DNA of 40,327 nucleotides from a virus. Location of the stretch: the IMG/VR virus record IMGVR_UViG_3300049491_000546, positions 1 to 40,327 of that record; one strand, written 5' to 3'. The translations under genes were made by a program, and so were the position numbers. The notes below the pieces were generated by a model. The model saw only the letters and a program-made list of their open reading frames with translations, did no database searches and was not told the origin of the DNA. Below, piece by piece: positions 23,355 through 31,543 of this stretch. The first letter of the stretch is position 1. Each line of letters starts with the position of its first letter.

Positions 23355-23374
23355 CGGCCCCCTTGCGGGAGCCG
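23355..23374 (-). terminator. Imperfect minus-strand terminator-like hairpin
   Basis: On the minus strand CGGC(T)CCC-GCAA-GGG(G)GCCG is followed by TTCTCGTTTCTG. The stem has one mismatch. It could end minus-strand readthrough coming from the portal/MuF transcript before it enters the HTH operon antisense. Confidence 0.5.
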
Positions 23375-23665
23375 CCTCTACCGTCTAGTGTCGTCCTCGC
23401 CGAAGAACAGACCAGCGAAGCGTATCACGCTGGTCGGACGAGCGACTAGCACGGAGGACGCTTTGCAAGATTGGAGAGGTAGCGGATAGCTCGGAGCATC
23501 GCTCCAAGCGACCCGCAGCCCGGCCGCGTGGGTAGACCAGCCTGAAGGGACTGGGAGCCACGCGGAACCTGCCTCGCTCCATCCGCCGCCCGAATCATCC
23601 TTCTTCCCTACGGGGGGGTAGGGGGGGCAAGAAGCGCCCCCCCAAGAAGCAGAGCAACCCCGGCA
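23375..23665. other. Non-coding regulatory interval with inverted repeats and G-tracts
   Basis: No frame here is convincing; a 65-codon minus frame at 23385-23582 has no ribosome site and an odd composition. Two structures stand out. GACCAGCG (23410-23417) and CGCTGGTC (23428-23435) form an eight-base inverted repeat with a ten-base loop. Two runs of seven G (23612-23618 and 23621-23627) are followed by GCCCCCCC (23636-23643), so that GGGGGGGC (23621-23628) can pair with it as an eight-base stem with a seven-base loop. The region may be an operator cluster, an origin-like site, or the leader of the plus-strand gene at 23666. Confidence 0.5.
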
Positions 23666-24436
23666 GTGACGAACACTGGCAACTCCAGCGCATCGCGAAA
23701 ACTTGAAAATCAGACCTTGACGCCTACCGCTCCCCACCCCTACTGCAAGGCTCACGCGAGTCACTTCTGCCCGTGCGTGAAGCCGAACCTGTATCGGGGT
23801 GAGCCGGACAAGATCCGGGCGTGGGAGCTGGGAGAGGAGGACGTTGCGCGGATTCTGCGTGAGGCCGAGGTCTGGAATCCTCCGGCCGAGGCGCATCCTT
23901 TCGCCGCCCGCTGGCCGATGATGATGCCGACGGAAGCGATGCTGGAGTCGGGCCGTGTGATGCAGATGCACGGCGACGACGTTGACCCGAACGGCATGAG
24001 GAACATCGCGTCGGCGGCCGACCGGGCAGACGGCCACGTTGGCGAGGACGTGATGGATCAGTGGCTCACCTGGCTCGGGGTTCCGCACGTCTGGAACGGC
24101 GGCCCGAACGCGCTGCCCGACTTCGTGATCCGCAACACACCCGTCGCCTTCCGCGCCTGCGCGACCAGGACGACGCTGACGGAGGAGAACTACGTCTACA
24201 TCTTCGACCGCCACGCCCACAGCGGCCCGCAGCAGCGGTTCTTCGGTTACGTCAACCGCTCCACCGGTCTGCACTCCCTCGTCGGAGGCACCACGCTCGA
24301 TGAGTTCATGTCTCAGGCCCGCGTCGTGGAAGAAGGCGAGCAGCTCCAGCACGGCTTCGTCGCCCGCCATCGCATCCACGTCCGCACGATCCGCTGCCTC
24401 ACCGACCCGCTCGACTGGTTAGCCCCACTCGACTGA
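23666..24436 (+). CDS. Putative nuclease-like protein of unknown function
   Basis: This is a 256-residue frame beginning at GTG 23666 with no clear ribosome site, so the start is uncertain. Residues 25-37 carry CKAHASHFCPC, a possible metal site. The C-terminal half (GEDVMDQWLTWLGVPHVWNG, then GPNALPDFVIRNTPVAFRAC) suggests a PD-(D/E)XK-like nuclease fold with PDF as the first acidic strand, but the usual second ExK is replaced by AFRA, so activity is doubtful. Later stretches are NYVYIFDRHAHSGPQQRFFG and YVNRSTGLHSLVGG. It is downstream of the G-tract hairpin and its last 18 bases overlap the antisense glycosyltransferase. It could be a restriction-like or DNA-processing protein; this is tentative. 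Confidence 0.6.
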   Translation: MTNTGNSSASRKLENQTLTPTAPHPYCKAHASHFCPCVKPNLYRGEPDKIRAWELGEEDVARILREAEVWNPPAEAHPFAARWPMMMPTEAMLESGRVMQMHGDDVDPNGMRNIASAADRADGHVGEDVMDQWLTWLGVPHVWNGGPNALPDFVIRNTPVAFRACATRTTLTEENYVYIFDRHAHSGPQQRFFGYVNRSTGLHSLVGGTTLDEFMSQARVVEEGEQLQHGFVARHRIHVRTIRCLTDPLDWLAPLD

Positions 24437-25120
24437 CGACGCATCCCAGTGTTCGCCGTGCCAGAACAGCGCCGTGCGGCCCGTGTTCGCGCGGGCGATC
24501 GTGGAGATGACATCGTCGGGATGCTCGATCAGGCTCGGGATCGTCGCGAGGACGCGCTGCTGCGTCTGTCGCATCCAGCGGCCGCCCATCGCGTCGTCGG
24601 AGCGTTCCTCGAACGTGCGGCCGTTACGTTGGCGCAGGCGGTTCGGGTCGATGCCCCAGGCGTGGAACTCGCGGGCCTTCTCGATCGGCCAGAGGACGGC
24701 GACGACGGGCATGAAGTCGCCGGGATGCACCTGGACGAAGCGTTCGCCTCGCTTGCCCGCCTTCAGCGCCTCGCCGCGGGTTCGCATCGGGAGGCCGCCG
24801 AGGTAGAGGCAGACGGGCACGTCGCCCTCGACCTGGACGAGAGCCTCTACCGCCGGAAGTAGGTTGCGGCAAGTGACCGTGTCATCCTGCACGATCAGCA
24901 AGTGGGTGCAGTCAGGCGGGGCATCGAGGCAGGCCAGATACCCCTTCCAGGGGTTCGGCGGGTCGAAGTCCGTCTCGATGATCTCGACCGGCATCCCCGC
25001 GAGGCCGGGAAGGAGCCGCTCGCGGATCTCCCGGCGGGAGGGGTGCGACTGGACGCGGCAGTGGATAGAGAGAGGGTCAGTGCGGGGTTGGTTCGCCGTC
25101 GAAGTCAGCTTCTCACCCAC
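24419..25120 (-). CDS. Putative phage glycosyltransferase, stand-alone
   Basis: This 233-residue frame uses GTG 25120. The N-terminus LSIHCRVQSHPSRREIRERL opens a GT-A-like Rossmann half, followed by PVEIIETDFDPPNPWKGYLA, LLIVQDDTVTCRNLLPAVEA with the acidic QDD (about residues 78-80) in place of DXD, VPVCLYLGG, GDFMPVVAVLWPIEKAREFH and a His/Asp-rich end. The order is that of phage-encoded small glycosyltransferases. It follows the MuF-protease gene by 28 bases, so the head-module transcript delivers it. The start codon and the substrate are uncertain. Confidence 0.65.
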   Translation of the reverse strand: MGEKLTSTANQPRTDPLSIHCRVQSHPSRREIRERLLPGLAGMPVEIIETDFDPPNPWKGYLACLDAPPDCTHLLIVQDDTVTCRNLLPAVEALVQVEGDVPVCLYLGGLPMRTRGEALKAGKRGERFVQVHPGDFMPVVAVLWPIEKAREFHAWGIDPNRLRQRNGRTFEERSDDAMGGRWMRQTQQRVLATIPSLIEHPDDVISTIARANTGRTALFWHGEHWDASSVEWG

Positions 25121-25148
25121 ACGCCCACTGCCCTCTCTCCCCCTGTAG

Positions 25149-27296
25149 TCAGTGGGTGAGGACTTCGATCTTACGCAGGTACTCGCGGCGGCTCATGCCC
25201 TCGATGTCCTCCTCCGTCACCATCCCGGCCGCGACGAGCGCCAGCACTTCCTCCTCACCGAGAGCGGAGGCGACGATCCGGGCCTCGGGGCGGGGGATCG
25301 GGAAGCCGGGAATGTTGACGACGAGCGCCGCCAGGAACTCCAACCCCCGTCCGATCACCTGCCGCCAGTCGCCCGAGAGCGCACCGGCCTTCAGCTCGCG
25401 CACCTTCTCGGCGGGCAGGTCGGGCCTGAGTCCCCCTGAAACCCAGATCCCGTGCCTGTCCTCCCCGGCCACGACATCAGCGACGGCGCAGCCGGAGTGT
25501 TCGTAATGCTCCAGGGTCGCCTTCCAGCTCAGGTCGCGTCCGGCGTGGAAGGTGGACATCGTGATCTGACCGCAGGGCACATCGACGCCCTCGGACGTTT
25601 CCACGACGCCGTGATGGAAAATCTCGTAGTTCATCCCCGAGCGCGGAGGCGGAACGCAGATCCCCGGCCCCGAAGGCTCGCCGATGTGGCAGGAGTTCCA
25701 GAGCGCGGCGTGGCCCTTGACTTGGCCGTCCTTCGTCACCGTCAGCGGCGTCGGCCCGTCGAAGTGCGGGTCGGAGAACCAGTCGAGCGGGGGGTGCAGG
25801 GGGGCCATGCCCGCAGCGGCGGCGGTGAGAACCTCGCCAGCTTCCACGACGAAGCTGAACGACATCATCAGGACTGGGTTGTTCCACCCACGCCGCTGTT
25901 CGCGGTTGAGTGGGCCGTAGCCCCAGTCACGCCCCGAGGCGAGCATGATCTCCGCGCCTGCGATCGCCGGGGTCGGGCAGACCGTGGAGGCCATGATGAC
26001 GCCCTCCGTGACGGCGAAAAGGATCGGGATGTCCTCCCCGAAGAAGGCGTCCATGAGCTGCTCGTCGGTCAGCACTTCGCCCGTGTCGGCGTTGCGGTAC
26101 TCGTAGGCCAGCACCGCCAGGTCAACCGAGTTGCCTCGAAGCGTCTGCTCGCCGACCATGCGGCAGACCTTCTGGCCGAACTCGCCCGTGTCGAACACGC
26201 CGGTTCCCCACAGCTCGTTGCCCTCGCGCGTGATCGTGTCGATCCGACCGGCGACAGCAGCGCCTTCGTGTCCGCCCGGCCCCGTCTCGTCCATCGCCAT
26301 CAGCGACAGCGGCAGGTCGCGCCAGGAGAGCGCACCCACGTCGATGATCCGGCCGTCCTCCGTCGCCTGCCCCTCGATCGCGAGCAGCGCCCTCCAGCTC
26401 ATGTCCTCCTCGACACCGCCCTCGGTCGCATCCTCGACGGCGTCCTCGGCCTCCTCGACCTCAGTGATCGTGACGACGATCCCGGCCGTGAGCTGTTCGT
26501 TGGTCGTGTCAGTAGCCATGCTCGACATGAGCGTATCCTCCTTAGCGGACGCGACAAGCGTCTCGGTGTAGGTCATCCGGCAGCGACAACGCGCCACCAG
26601 ACGCATCGGGGCCGCCGGGTCGCCGGGGTACATCATCGAGAAGCCGCCGACATCGAACGGCTGGTCTATCGGGACGGTCTGCCCCTGCACCGAAGCGTGG
26701 GCAGGACGAACCCGCGGATCTTTCATCGTCTGCCACACCTTGTAGGTGGGTTCAGCTTTTCCCGACGACGCCTTCTGCGCCGCCTGCAATGAGCGTTCGT
26801 TGACGAGTGAGGTCAGTTCCGTCTGCGCGAGCATCTGCGCGGTCGTGGAGGAGACTCCCTGAAACGCCTTCTGGATCTGGATGGCCGTCTCGTCCGCAGA
26901 CCAGCCTTCCGCGACGCCCTGGTCGATGACGCTGCGGAGAACCCGGAGTAGCTCCTGGTCGAAGTTCAACGATCCTCGCTCGGCGATGGCTCGCATGAAC
27001 GAAACGGCGACGGCGGTCAGCCCGAGGGCCGTCAGTGCTGCGGCGATGGCGAGTGCAGCCCGGTCGCGGACACCGTTCGCCTTCGCCTGCTCTGCCTCGG
27101 TCATCCCTTCCGTCAACGAGTCGATCGGCGGGGCCACGAACCCGGCGGCCGTCACCGCGTCCTGCCTGAAGGTGCGAACGGCCTTCTTCGACGCCCGCTC
27201 GAACGCGGTCGCGTACACCTGGGTCAGCTCCTCCTCGTACTCGAAGGCAGCGACGTAGGCGTCCTCAACGAGCGCGTTCAGCTCCTCGACGGTCAC
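25149..27296 (-). CDS. MuF-like minor head protein fused to capsid maturation protease
   Basis: This 715-residue protein starts at GTG 27296, which overlaps the portal stop (GTGA). Residues 1-245 are a MuF-type minor head domain with AQTELTSLVNERSLQAAQ (157-174), KVWQTMKDPRVRPAHASVQG (186-205) and PGDPAAPMRLVARCRCRMTY (224-243). Residues ~300-715 match the capsid maturation protease domain of actinobacterial phages: MSWRALLAIEGQATEDGRII, then GTGVFDTGEFGQKVCRMVGE; HPPLDWFSDPHFDGPTPLTV; GQVKGHAALWNSCHIGEP; ITMSTFHAGRDLSWKATLEH; GDWRQVIGRGLEFLAALVVN; IPGFPIPR. It should cleave the capsid scaffold segment during head maturation. A strong internal ribosome site before residue 257 may yield a separate protease. 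Fusion of the two is uncommon, as they are usually separate genes. Confidence 0.87.
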   Translation of the reverse strand: MTVEELNALVEDAYVAAFEYEEELTQVYATAFERASKKAVRTFRQDAVTAAGFVAPPIDSLTEGMTEAEQAKANGVRDRAALAIAAALTALGLTAVAVSFMRAIAERGSLNFDQELLRVLRSVIDQGVAEGWSADETAIQIQKAFQGVSSTTAQMLAQTELTSLVNERSLQAAQKASSGKAEPTYKVWQTMKDPRVRPAHASVQGQTVPIDQPFDVGGFSMMYPGDPAAPMRLVARCRCRMTYTETLVASAKEDTLMSSMATDTTNEQLTAGIVVTITEVEEAEDAVEDATEGGVEEDMSWRALLAIEGQATEDGRIIDVGALSWRDLPLSLMAMDETGPGGHEGAAVAGRIDTITREGNELWGTGVFDTGEFGQKVCRMVGEQTLRGNSVDLAVLAYEYRNADTGEVLTDEQLMDAFFGEDIPILFAVTEGVIMASTVCPTPAIAGAEIMLASGRDWGYGPLNREQRRGWNNPVLMMSFSFVVEAGEVLTAAAAGMAPLHPPLDWFSDPHFDGPTPLTVTKDGQVKGHAALWNSCHIGEPSGPGICVPPPRSGMNYEIFHHGVVETSEGVDVPCGQITMSTFHAGRDLSWKATLEHYEHSGCAVADVVAGEDRHGIWVSGGLRPDLPAEKVRELKAGALSGDWRQVIGRGLEFLAALVVNIPGFPIPRPEARIVASALGEEEVLALVAAGMVTEEDIEGMSRREYLRKIEVLTH
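26526..26543 (-). promoter_or_regulatory. Strong internal ribosome site and in-frame start
   Basis: On the minus strand AAGGAGGA (26543-26536) is followed by seven bases and ATG (26528), in frame with residue 257 of the MuF-protease gene; a second ATG follows at 26519. The Shine-Dalgarno is as good as those of the capsid and tail genes and falls at the junction between the two domains. This predicts a ~459-residue protease-only product in addition to the fusion. Confidence 0.65.
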
Positions 27297-29086
27297 GCCG
27301 CCAGCCCTTCCGGCACGGGCGGGTTCGGCTGGAACAGCGTCCGTGCGGCGTGGATCTCCAGCAGGTCGCAGATCGTCGTTGCGTCGCCGGGCGAGTAACC
27401 CCAGGCGCGGAGGATCGAGTGCAGCCCTTCGGTGCCTCCGGCGACGAGCGCCCGCGGCTCCGGTGCGCCGAGCGGCTCCAGGCCCATCCTCCCGAGCGCC
27501 GAGGCGACGAGCGGGTTCGGCACGTCCTTGACCTCATCGAGACAGTGGGGGCAGGTGTCGCGCTTGGAGCGAATCCGCGCTCCGGCCAGCTCACGGCAGC
27601 GCACGAGCGCCATCTCCGCGGCCCCCTGAAGCCGTGCTGCGGAAGCAGGCAGGTTCGTTCCTTCCGAGACAGGCCCAGGCTCGCCGTCGGGTGTGCCCGG
27701 CTCGTCGCCGGGATTGACGATCTGCTCCTCCGTCGGCAGCCCTGCGCCCGCGCCCGAGGAGGGGATCGGGTTCCCCTCGGCGTCCACGAGCACCTTCTTG
27801 ATCGCCAGCCACTCCAGATGCTCCTCGTCGTCCTGGGCGTCGTCCTCGGTGAAGTTCTTGGCGTTGCGGTAGGCCGAGTAGGAGATCGCGCCCCGATCCC
27901 AGGCTTGGTCGGCGTCCTTCGAGCGGTCGGGGTTGACGACGACCGCGGAGGCGTCGTAGCCGACGACGACCGTGTCCCAGCCCTCGAACCCTTCCTCGGC
28001 GAGCGCCGGACGCAGGTACGCCTCGCTCATGTCGTCGCAGAACTGCTCGGCCTTCGGGGCACCGTGGGAGCGCCACATATCGTCGGAGATCCACCAGGCG
28101 GCCCAGTGGTTCGCATCCGACATCCCCTCCACTACCTCGGGTGGTAGGTCGAGGCCGCGAGCGAGGCGACGGATGCACTCGGTGCGAAGGTCGCGCTCCA
28201 GGTAGTCGGTGTCGGTGTTGTGGAGGACGATCGGCTTGATCTTGTCGATCCACTCGGCCTGCGCGTAGAGGACGTAGGGGGCGAGCGAGGAGGCGAGCGC
28301 CGGATCTTCGATCGCCCGCTCCAGGTGGGCCGTGAAGTCGCGCAGGAAGGGGTCGTTGAGGGGATCTTCGTCGCCCGAGTCCTGCGGTGGGGCGGGGGCG
28401 ATCTCCTCGGGGATGCAGAGGAGAGGCGCTCGCACGAGCCGCGAGGTCGCGGTCGCAAGCACCGAGCGGGAGAGGATCAGCAGCTCCTCGGCCTCCTCCA
28501 GCACCGAGCGCATCGGGCTGTCGGGCCACGCGCTGAAGCGCGGATGCGGCGTCCACATCCGGTAGGCGACCGCGGAGCCTTCGGGAATCTCCTGGTAGGT
28601 GGCCTCCGAGAAGTTGAGCGTCTCGTAGGGGATCGAGGGGGCAAGGACGTGCGTCACCTTGCCGTAGTCATCGAAGCGCAGCTCCTCGCGCCACACGAAC
28701 GACCAGCGTTCGCGTCCCTCGCCGATCCCGGTCCCGAACAGGTAGCCCTCGCCCGTGATGAACATCAGCTTGCCGTACATCCCCAGGATCGACGTGCGCC
28801 CGCCACCCGGATCTTGAATCCGGTTCATCAGCGTCAGCGGCAACCCCGTCGTGATCTCCTCGACCTGGCCGTCCTCGCGCAAGTAGGCGGGGAAGATGCG
28901 AAGCCGTTGCAGCATCCGCGAGTAGAACTGGGAGGCGTAGTGCAGCTCGCCGATCGCATCCGTGTAGTAGAGCGCCCGGTTCTGCCACGGCATCGCCAGG
29001 CGGCGCGTGTATTCACTGTTCGAGGGAACGACACGGGTCGCTGCCGCCGTCAGGGAGCGCCTCGCGCGTGTGCGGGGGAGCTGCAA
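27293..29086 (-). CDS. Portal protein
   Basis: This 597-residue frame starts at TTG 29086, three bases after the small Cys-rich gene; an ATG at residue 32 (MPWQNRALYYTDAI) is an alternative. Portal-like features include an early LYYTDAIGELHYASQFYSRM, RIQDPGGGRTSILGMYGKLM, EGYLFGTGIGEGRERWSFVW, a helical stem (SPMRSVLEEAEELLILSRSV), ASSLAPYVLYAQAEWIDKIK, ECIRRLARGLDLPPEVVEGM, ANHWAAWWISDDMWRSHGAP, and a basic and acidic tail ending PPVPEGLAA. It forms the dodecameric ring through which DNA is packaged and ejected. Its C-terminal CPHC (near residue 518) is an unusual extra zinc-like motif. Confidence 0.85.
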   Translation of the reverse strand: MQLPRTRARRSLTAAATRVVPSNSEYTRRLAMPWQNRALYYTDAIGELHYASQFYSRMLQRLRIFPAYLREDGQVEEITTGLPLTLMNRIQDPGGGRTSILGMYGKLMFITGEGYLFGTGIGEGRERWSFVWREELRFDDYGKVTHVLAPSIPYETLNFSEATYQEIPEGSAVAYRMWTPHPRFSAWPDSPMRSVLEEAEELLILSRSVLATATSRLVRAPLLCIPEEIAPAPPQDSGDEDPLNDPFLRDFTAHLERAIEDPALASSLAPYVLYAQAEWIDKIKPIVLHNTDTDYLERDLRTECIRRLARGLDLPPEVVEGMSDANHWAAWWISDDMWRSHGAPKAEQFCDDMSEAYLRPALAEEGFEGWDTVVVGYDASAVVVNPDRSKDADQAWDRGAISYSAYRNAKNFTEDDAQDDEEHLEWLAIKKVLVDAEGNPIPSSGAGAGLPTEEQIVNPGDEPGTPDGEPGPVSEGTNLPASAARLQGAAEMALVRCRELAGARIRSKRDTCPHCLDEVKDVPNPLVASALGRMGLEPLGAPEPRALVAGGTEGLHSILRAWGYSPGDATTICDLLEIHAARTLFQPNPPVPEGLAA

Positions 29087-29089
29087 GGT

Positions 29090-29203
29090 CTAGCTCGTCG
29101 GCTTCTTGGCGGCTGCTGCGGCGGCCTCTGCGGCTGCTGCTTCCTGCGCTGCCTTCGCCTCGGCTGCGGCCACCAGCCGCGCCTGCTTACACCCACATCC
29201 CAT
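29090..29203 (-). CDS. Tiny Cys/Ala-rich protein upstream of the portal
   Basis: This 37-codon frame has GGAGGGC three bases upstream of ATG 29203 and encodes MGCGCKQARLVAAAEAKAAQ followed by EAAAAEAAAAAAKKPTS. The GCGC start and Ala helix resemble small proteins found before portals in other high-GC phages. The TAG is three bases before the portal start, so it may couple portal translation. Too short for the usual ORF callers. Confidence 0.5.
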   Translation of the reverse strand: MGCGCKQARLVAAAEAKAAQEAAAAEAAAAAAKKPTS

Positions 29204-29269
29204 TTCGCCCTCCTCTACGCAGTGACACCGACGAGTCAAGCGTAACCACGCGAGGGGACGCGACCTAGT

Positions 29270-29608
29270 TCATTCTCCGGGGTCGAGCTGGGCGATCAGG
29301 CCGACGGCGGTCGAGAGCGCGAAGGGTGCGGCGACGATGAGCGCCTCGCGGGGCCACTGCTGCCAGGCGGCCCACCAGCCGAGCGACACCCAGAAGCCGA
29401 GGCACCAGGGGCAGACGAGGAACTCCGCGATCCGGCTGCGATACCCCTGGGGCAGTGCCATCCCTTCCCGCCAGTTGCGAGGCAGGCCGACCAACCATGC
29501 CCGAGGAATGTCCAGCAGAGTGTCCATCGCGATCAGCCTGTAGATGCGGTACGCAGCCAATCCGAGCAGGATCAGTGTCCACCAGTCAGGGATGTCCCAG
29601 TCGTTCAT
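29270..29608 (-). CDS. DUF1360-type membrane protein
   Basis: This 112-residue protein starts MNDWDIPDWWTLILLGLAAY. Residues ~10-30 and ~76-105 are hydrophobic membrane-type helices, and the family mark CPWCLGFWVS lies at 66-75. This matches DUF1360, often encoded next to phage structural genes. The CPWC pair could be a redox or metal site at the membrane. ATG 29608 overlaps the stop of the preceding glycosyltransferase (ATGA). The function is unknown in any phage I recall. One idea is anchoring of the glycan-modifying enzymes, but this is speculation. Confidence 0.78.
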   Translation of the reverse strand: MNDWDIPDWWTLILLGLAAYRIYRLIAMDTLLDIPRAWLVGLPRNWREGMALPQGYRSRIAEFLVCPWCLGFWVSLGWWAAWQQWPREALIVAAPFALSTAVGLIAQLDPGE

Positions 29609-30393
29609 GTTCGGTTCGATCGTGCCAGAAGCGTCGGCTTGTCAAGTCCTTCGGGCCAGCGCATCAGGCTCGTTTTCACCTGATCGTCGCCCCACATGAT
29701 CGAGTTCAGATGCTTGCTCGCGTGGTGAGCGCCCCCGTCATGCTCGACGTAGCGGGCATACCGCGCGGCGCGGTCGGCTTCGCAGGCCCAGCCGAAATGC
29801 AGGATCGGCGTCACCGGCTCGGCGACGGTGCGGTTGCCGACCATCGTCGTGTAGATCGGGGTGCGTCCGCAGGCGAGCGCCCGGTCGTTCATCCGCCAGT
29901 GGCGGCGCGTCTGCCGGTTGTTCCAGTGGTCGGGGGGAACCTCGAAGGCGATCCCGATCGGGCGCGGCCTCCAGTCTCCGTCCTGGCGAACGTAGAGCCA
30001 CTCCTCGTCGGCTCCCCAGACCTCGGTCATCGTCAGCTTCCAGACGCCCGTCGTCCCCGTGTCCTGCATCATCAGCCGCAGCAGCTCTCCGTCGGCGACG
30101 AACTCGTCGGCGTCGATCGCGAGGATGTGGGTCGGGTGGCCTTCCATCGTCCAGTCGAGGAGCGCCTGGCGGGTGTTGCCCTCATGGGTGTAGAAGGTCG
30201 ATTCCTCCTGCCAGCGCACCTTGATCCTGTCCTCGTCCACGCCTTCCCACCAGACGGCCTGCTGGTTCCACTCGTCGGTCGAGCCGTCATCGAGGATGCG
30301 GATCTCGTCGCAGAAGTCGAGCAGGTGACGAAGGCAGGGCTGGAGGTAGCGGTCGGCTTCGTTGCGGACGACCATCATCGCGATCAGGTTCAC
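29605..30393 (-). CDS. Family-2-like glycosyltransferase
   Basis: This 262-residue protein starts at GTG 30393, overlapping the upstream TGA (GTGA), rather than the GTG twelve bases earlier. It has VVRNEADRYLQPCLRHLLDF and IRILDDGSTDE (about residues 31-41), the signature of GT2 enzymes, then EGNTRQALLDWTMEGHPTHI and the metal-binding LAIDADEFV (DADE at 94-97). Later it has TTGVWKLTMTEVW, GRTPIYTTMVGN and PILHFGWAC. A normal, complete GT-A domain. It would transfer a sugar from a nucleotide donor. Its overlap with DUF1360 and the next glycosyltransferase suggests a shared pathway. Confidence 0.85.
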   Translation of the reverse strand: MNLIAMMVVRNEADRYLQPCLRHLLDFCDEIRILDDGSTDEWNQQAVWWEGVDEDRIKVRWQEESTFYTHEGNTRQALLDWTMEGHPTHILAIDADEFVADGELLRLMMQDTGTTGVWKLTMTEVWGADEEWLYVRQDGDWRPRPIGIAFEVPPDHWNNRQTRRHWRMNDRALACGRTPIYTTMVGNRTVAEPVTPILHFGWACEADRAARYARYVEHDGGAHHASKHLNSIMWGDDQVKTSLMRWPEGLDKPTLLARSNRT

Positions 30394-31109
30394 GTCGTCC
30401 ACCACTCCCAGTAGCAGGACATCGCCTCACCGTAGGTTGCCCAGTCGCGTTGCAGGCCCGGCACCTTCTTGTAGGCGGCCGTGACGGCAGGCCAGGGGTC
30501 GGCCGGGATCATGTCGAGGGGGAAGCAACGCAGGTCGGGCTGTATCCAGCCCCGCACCGGCTCGAAGGTGTGCTGCCACTCGGTGAAGCCGAAGCGCCCA
30601 TCGGGAACCGGGGCCGGATGCTGGTCGAAGGCTTTGCGGCGCATCAGGCCGACACCGCCGATGTGGGTGGCGGGCATGTAGGTGTGGCAGACGAGCGGAT
30701 CGTCTCCCGGCATCCAGGGTGGCACCCCCGACATCCCCGGCTCCATCCCGAGCAGCATCAGCTCCGGGTCTGTCTCCAGCACGGACAACATAGTTTCGAG
30801 CCAGCCGGGCGGGACAACTATGTCATTGTCGATCTTGGCGAACATCTTGGCCTTCGAGCGGGCGAGAAAGTGGTTCATCACCCCGACGGGCGAGCCGATG
30901 TTCGTGTCCCGCACCGTCATCCCCTCGTAGACATCGAGCGCCGTCTCGTGCAGGTAGTCGTAGGTCAGTGGATGGTCGGGGGCGGCGTCGTTGTAGACGA
31001 CGAACTCGCTGACGCGGCTCCAGTCGGTGTTCTGGAGCAGGGCCGGGAGCGTGGCCTTCGTGAACTCCAGCCGTCCGTGGCAGAGATAGAGGATGTCCAC
31101 CTTGTTCAC
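30390..31109 (-). CDS. Family-2-like glycosyltransferase
   Basis: This 239-residue protein starts at GTG 31109 with GGAGGT a few bases upstream. MNKVDILYLCHGRLEFTKAT (residues 1-20) is the GT2 nucleotide strand. It then has VVYNDAAPDHPLTYDYLHET, NIGSPVGVMNHFLARSKAKM, the DXD-type AKIDNDIVVPPGW (DND at 94-96), GMSGVPPWMPGDDPLVCHTY, IGGVGLMRRKAF and an aromatic end. It resembles cytoplasmic sugar transferases that modify one terminal sugar. The stop overlaps the next glycosyltransferase start. Confidence 0.83.
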   Translation of the reverse strand: MNKVDILYLCHGRLEFTKATLPALLQNTDWSRVSEFVVYNDAAPDHPLTYDYLHETALDVYEGMTVRDTNIGSPVGVMNHFLARSKAKMFAKIDNDIVVPPGWLETMLSVLETDPELMLLGMEPGMSGVPPWMPGDDPLVCHTYMPATHIGGVGLMRRKAFDQHPAPVPDGRFGFTEWQHTFEPVRGWIQPDLRCFPLDMIPADPWPAVTAAYKKVPGLQRDWATYGEAMSCYWEWWTT

Positions 31110-31543
31110 AGTCGTATTACCTCCAGAGGTAGGCCGCGTTCGCGGGCGTTCGAGATCGTATGCAACGTCCCGGTCGAGGAGCCGTTCCAGAAGGCGATCA
31201 CGAGGTAGGGGATCAGGTCGAGCATCTGGAGGTTGCGCCGCTTCCCAGCTTCCCGGCACCAGCCGTAGCCCCGGCAGCGGCAGTCGTCGGAGTGCGTCTC
31301 CCAGTCGGCCGGGAACTTGACGACCGTGATCCCGACCCGTTCGGCAGCGGTCCCGGCGAGCCGGTCAGCCCCGGCGGCGTCTCCGTGGACGAGTATCACG
31401 TCGGCGGGCAGCTCCACGATCCGCTGGCAGATCGTCGCTGTCGCCTTCAGCGGATCGCTGAACTTGCGCGAGCCGCAGACGACGACGCGCCGCCCAGCAG
31501 GCAAGGCAGTGCCACCAGAAGGTGAAGCCGTGAGGGCACTCAC
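31106..31543 (-). CDS. DUF2493/YAcAr-type SLOG-family protein
   Basis: This 145-residue protein starts at GTG 31543, overlapping the upstream TGA (GTGA). It has VVVCGSRKFSDPLKATATIC (about residues 17-36), VHGDAAGADRLAGTAAER, VVKFPADWETHSDDCRC, GKRRNLQMLD, and VIAFWNGSSTGTLHTISNAR, typical of the DUF2493/SLOG superfamily that binds nucleotides or nucleotide-like ligands. These small proteins are common in phages of high-GC hosts; a role in sensing or processing a nucleotide ligand is the general prediction. It lies among glycan genes. Whether it is linked to them is unknown. Confidence 0.78.
   Translation of the reverse strand: MSALTASPSGGTALPAGRRVVVCGSRKFSDPLKATATICQRIVELPADVILVHGDAAGADRLAGTAAERVGITVVKFPADWETHSDDCRCRGYGWCREAGKRRNLQMLDLIPYLVIAFWNGSSTGTLHTISNARERGLPLEVIRL

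Noticed and set aside
23450-23600. Possible tRNA in the non-coding gap
   Set aside because: I could not find the GTTCGAATCC T-arm or a seven-base acceptor stem; no anticodon arm could be placed.
23378-24379. A 333-codon minus-strand frame opposite the nuclease-like gene
   Set aside because: It is antisense to a coding frame with better composition and no ribosome site is present.
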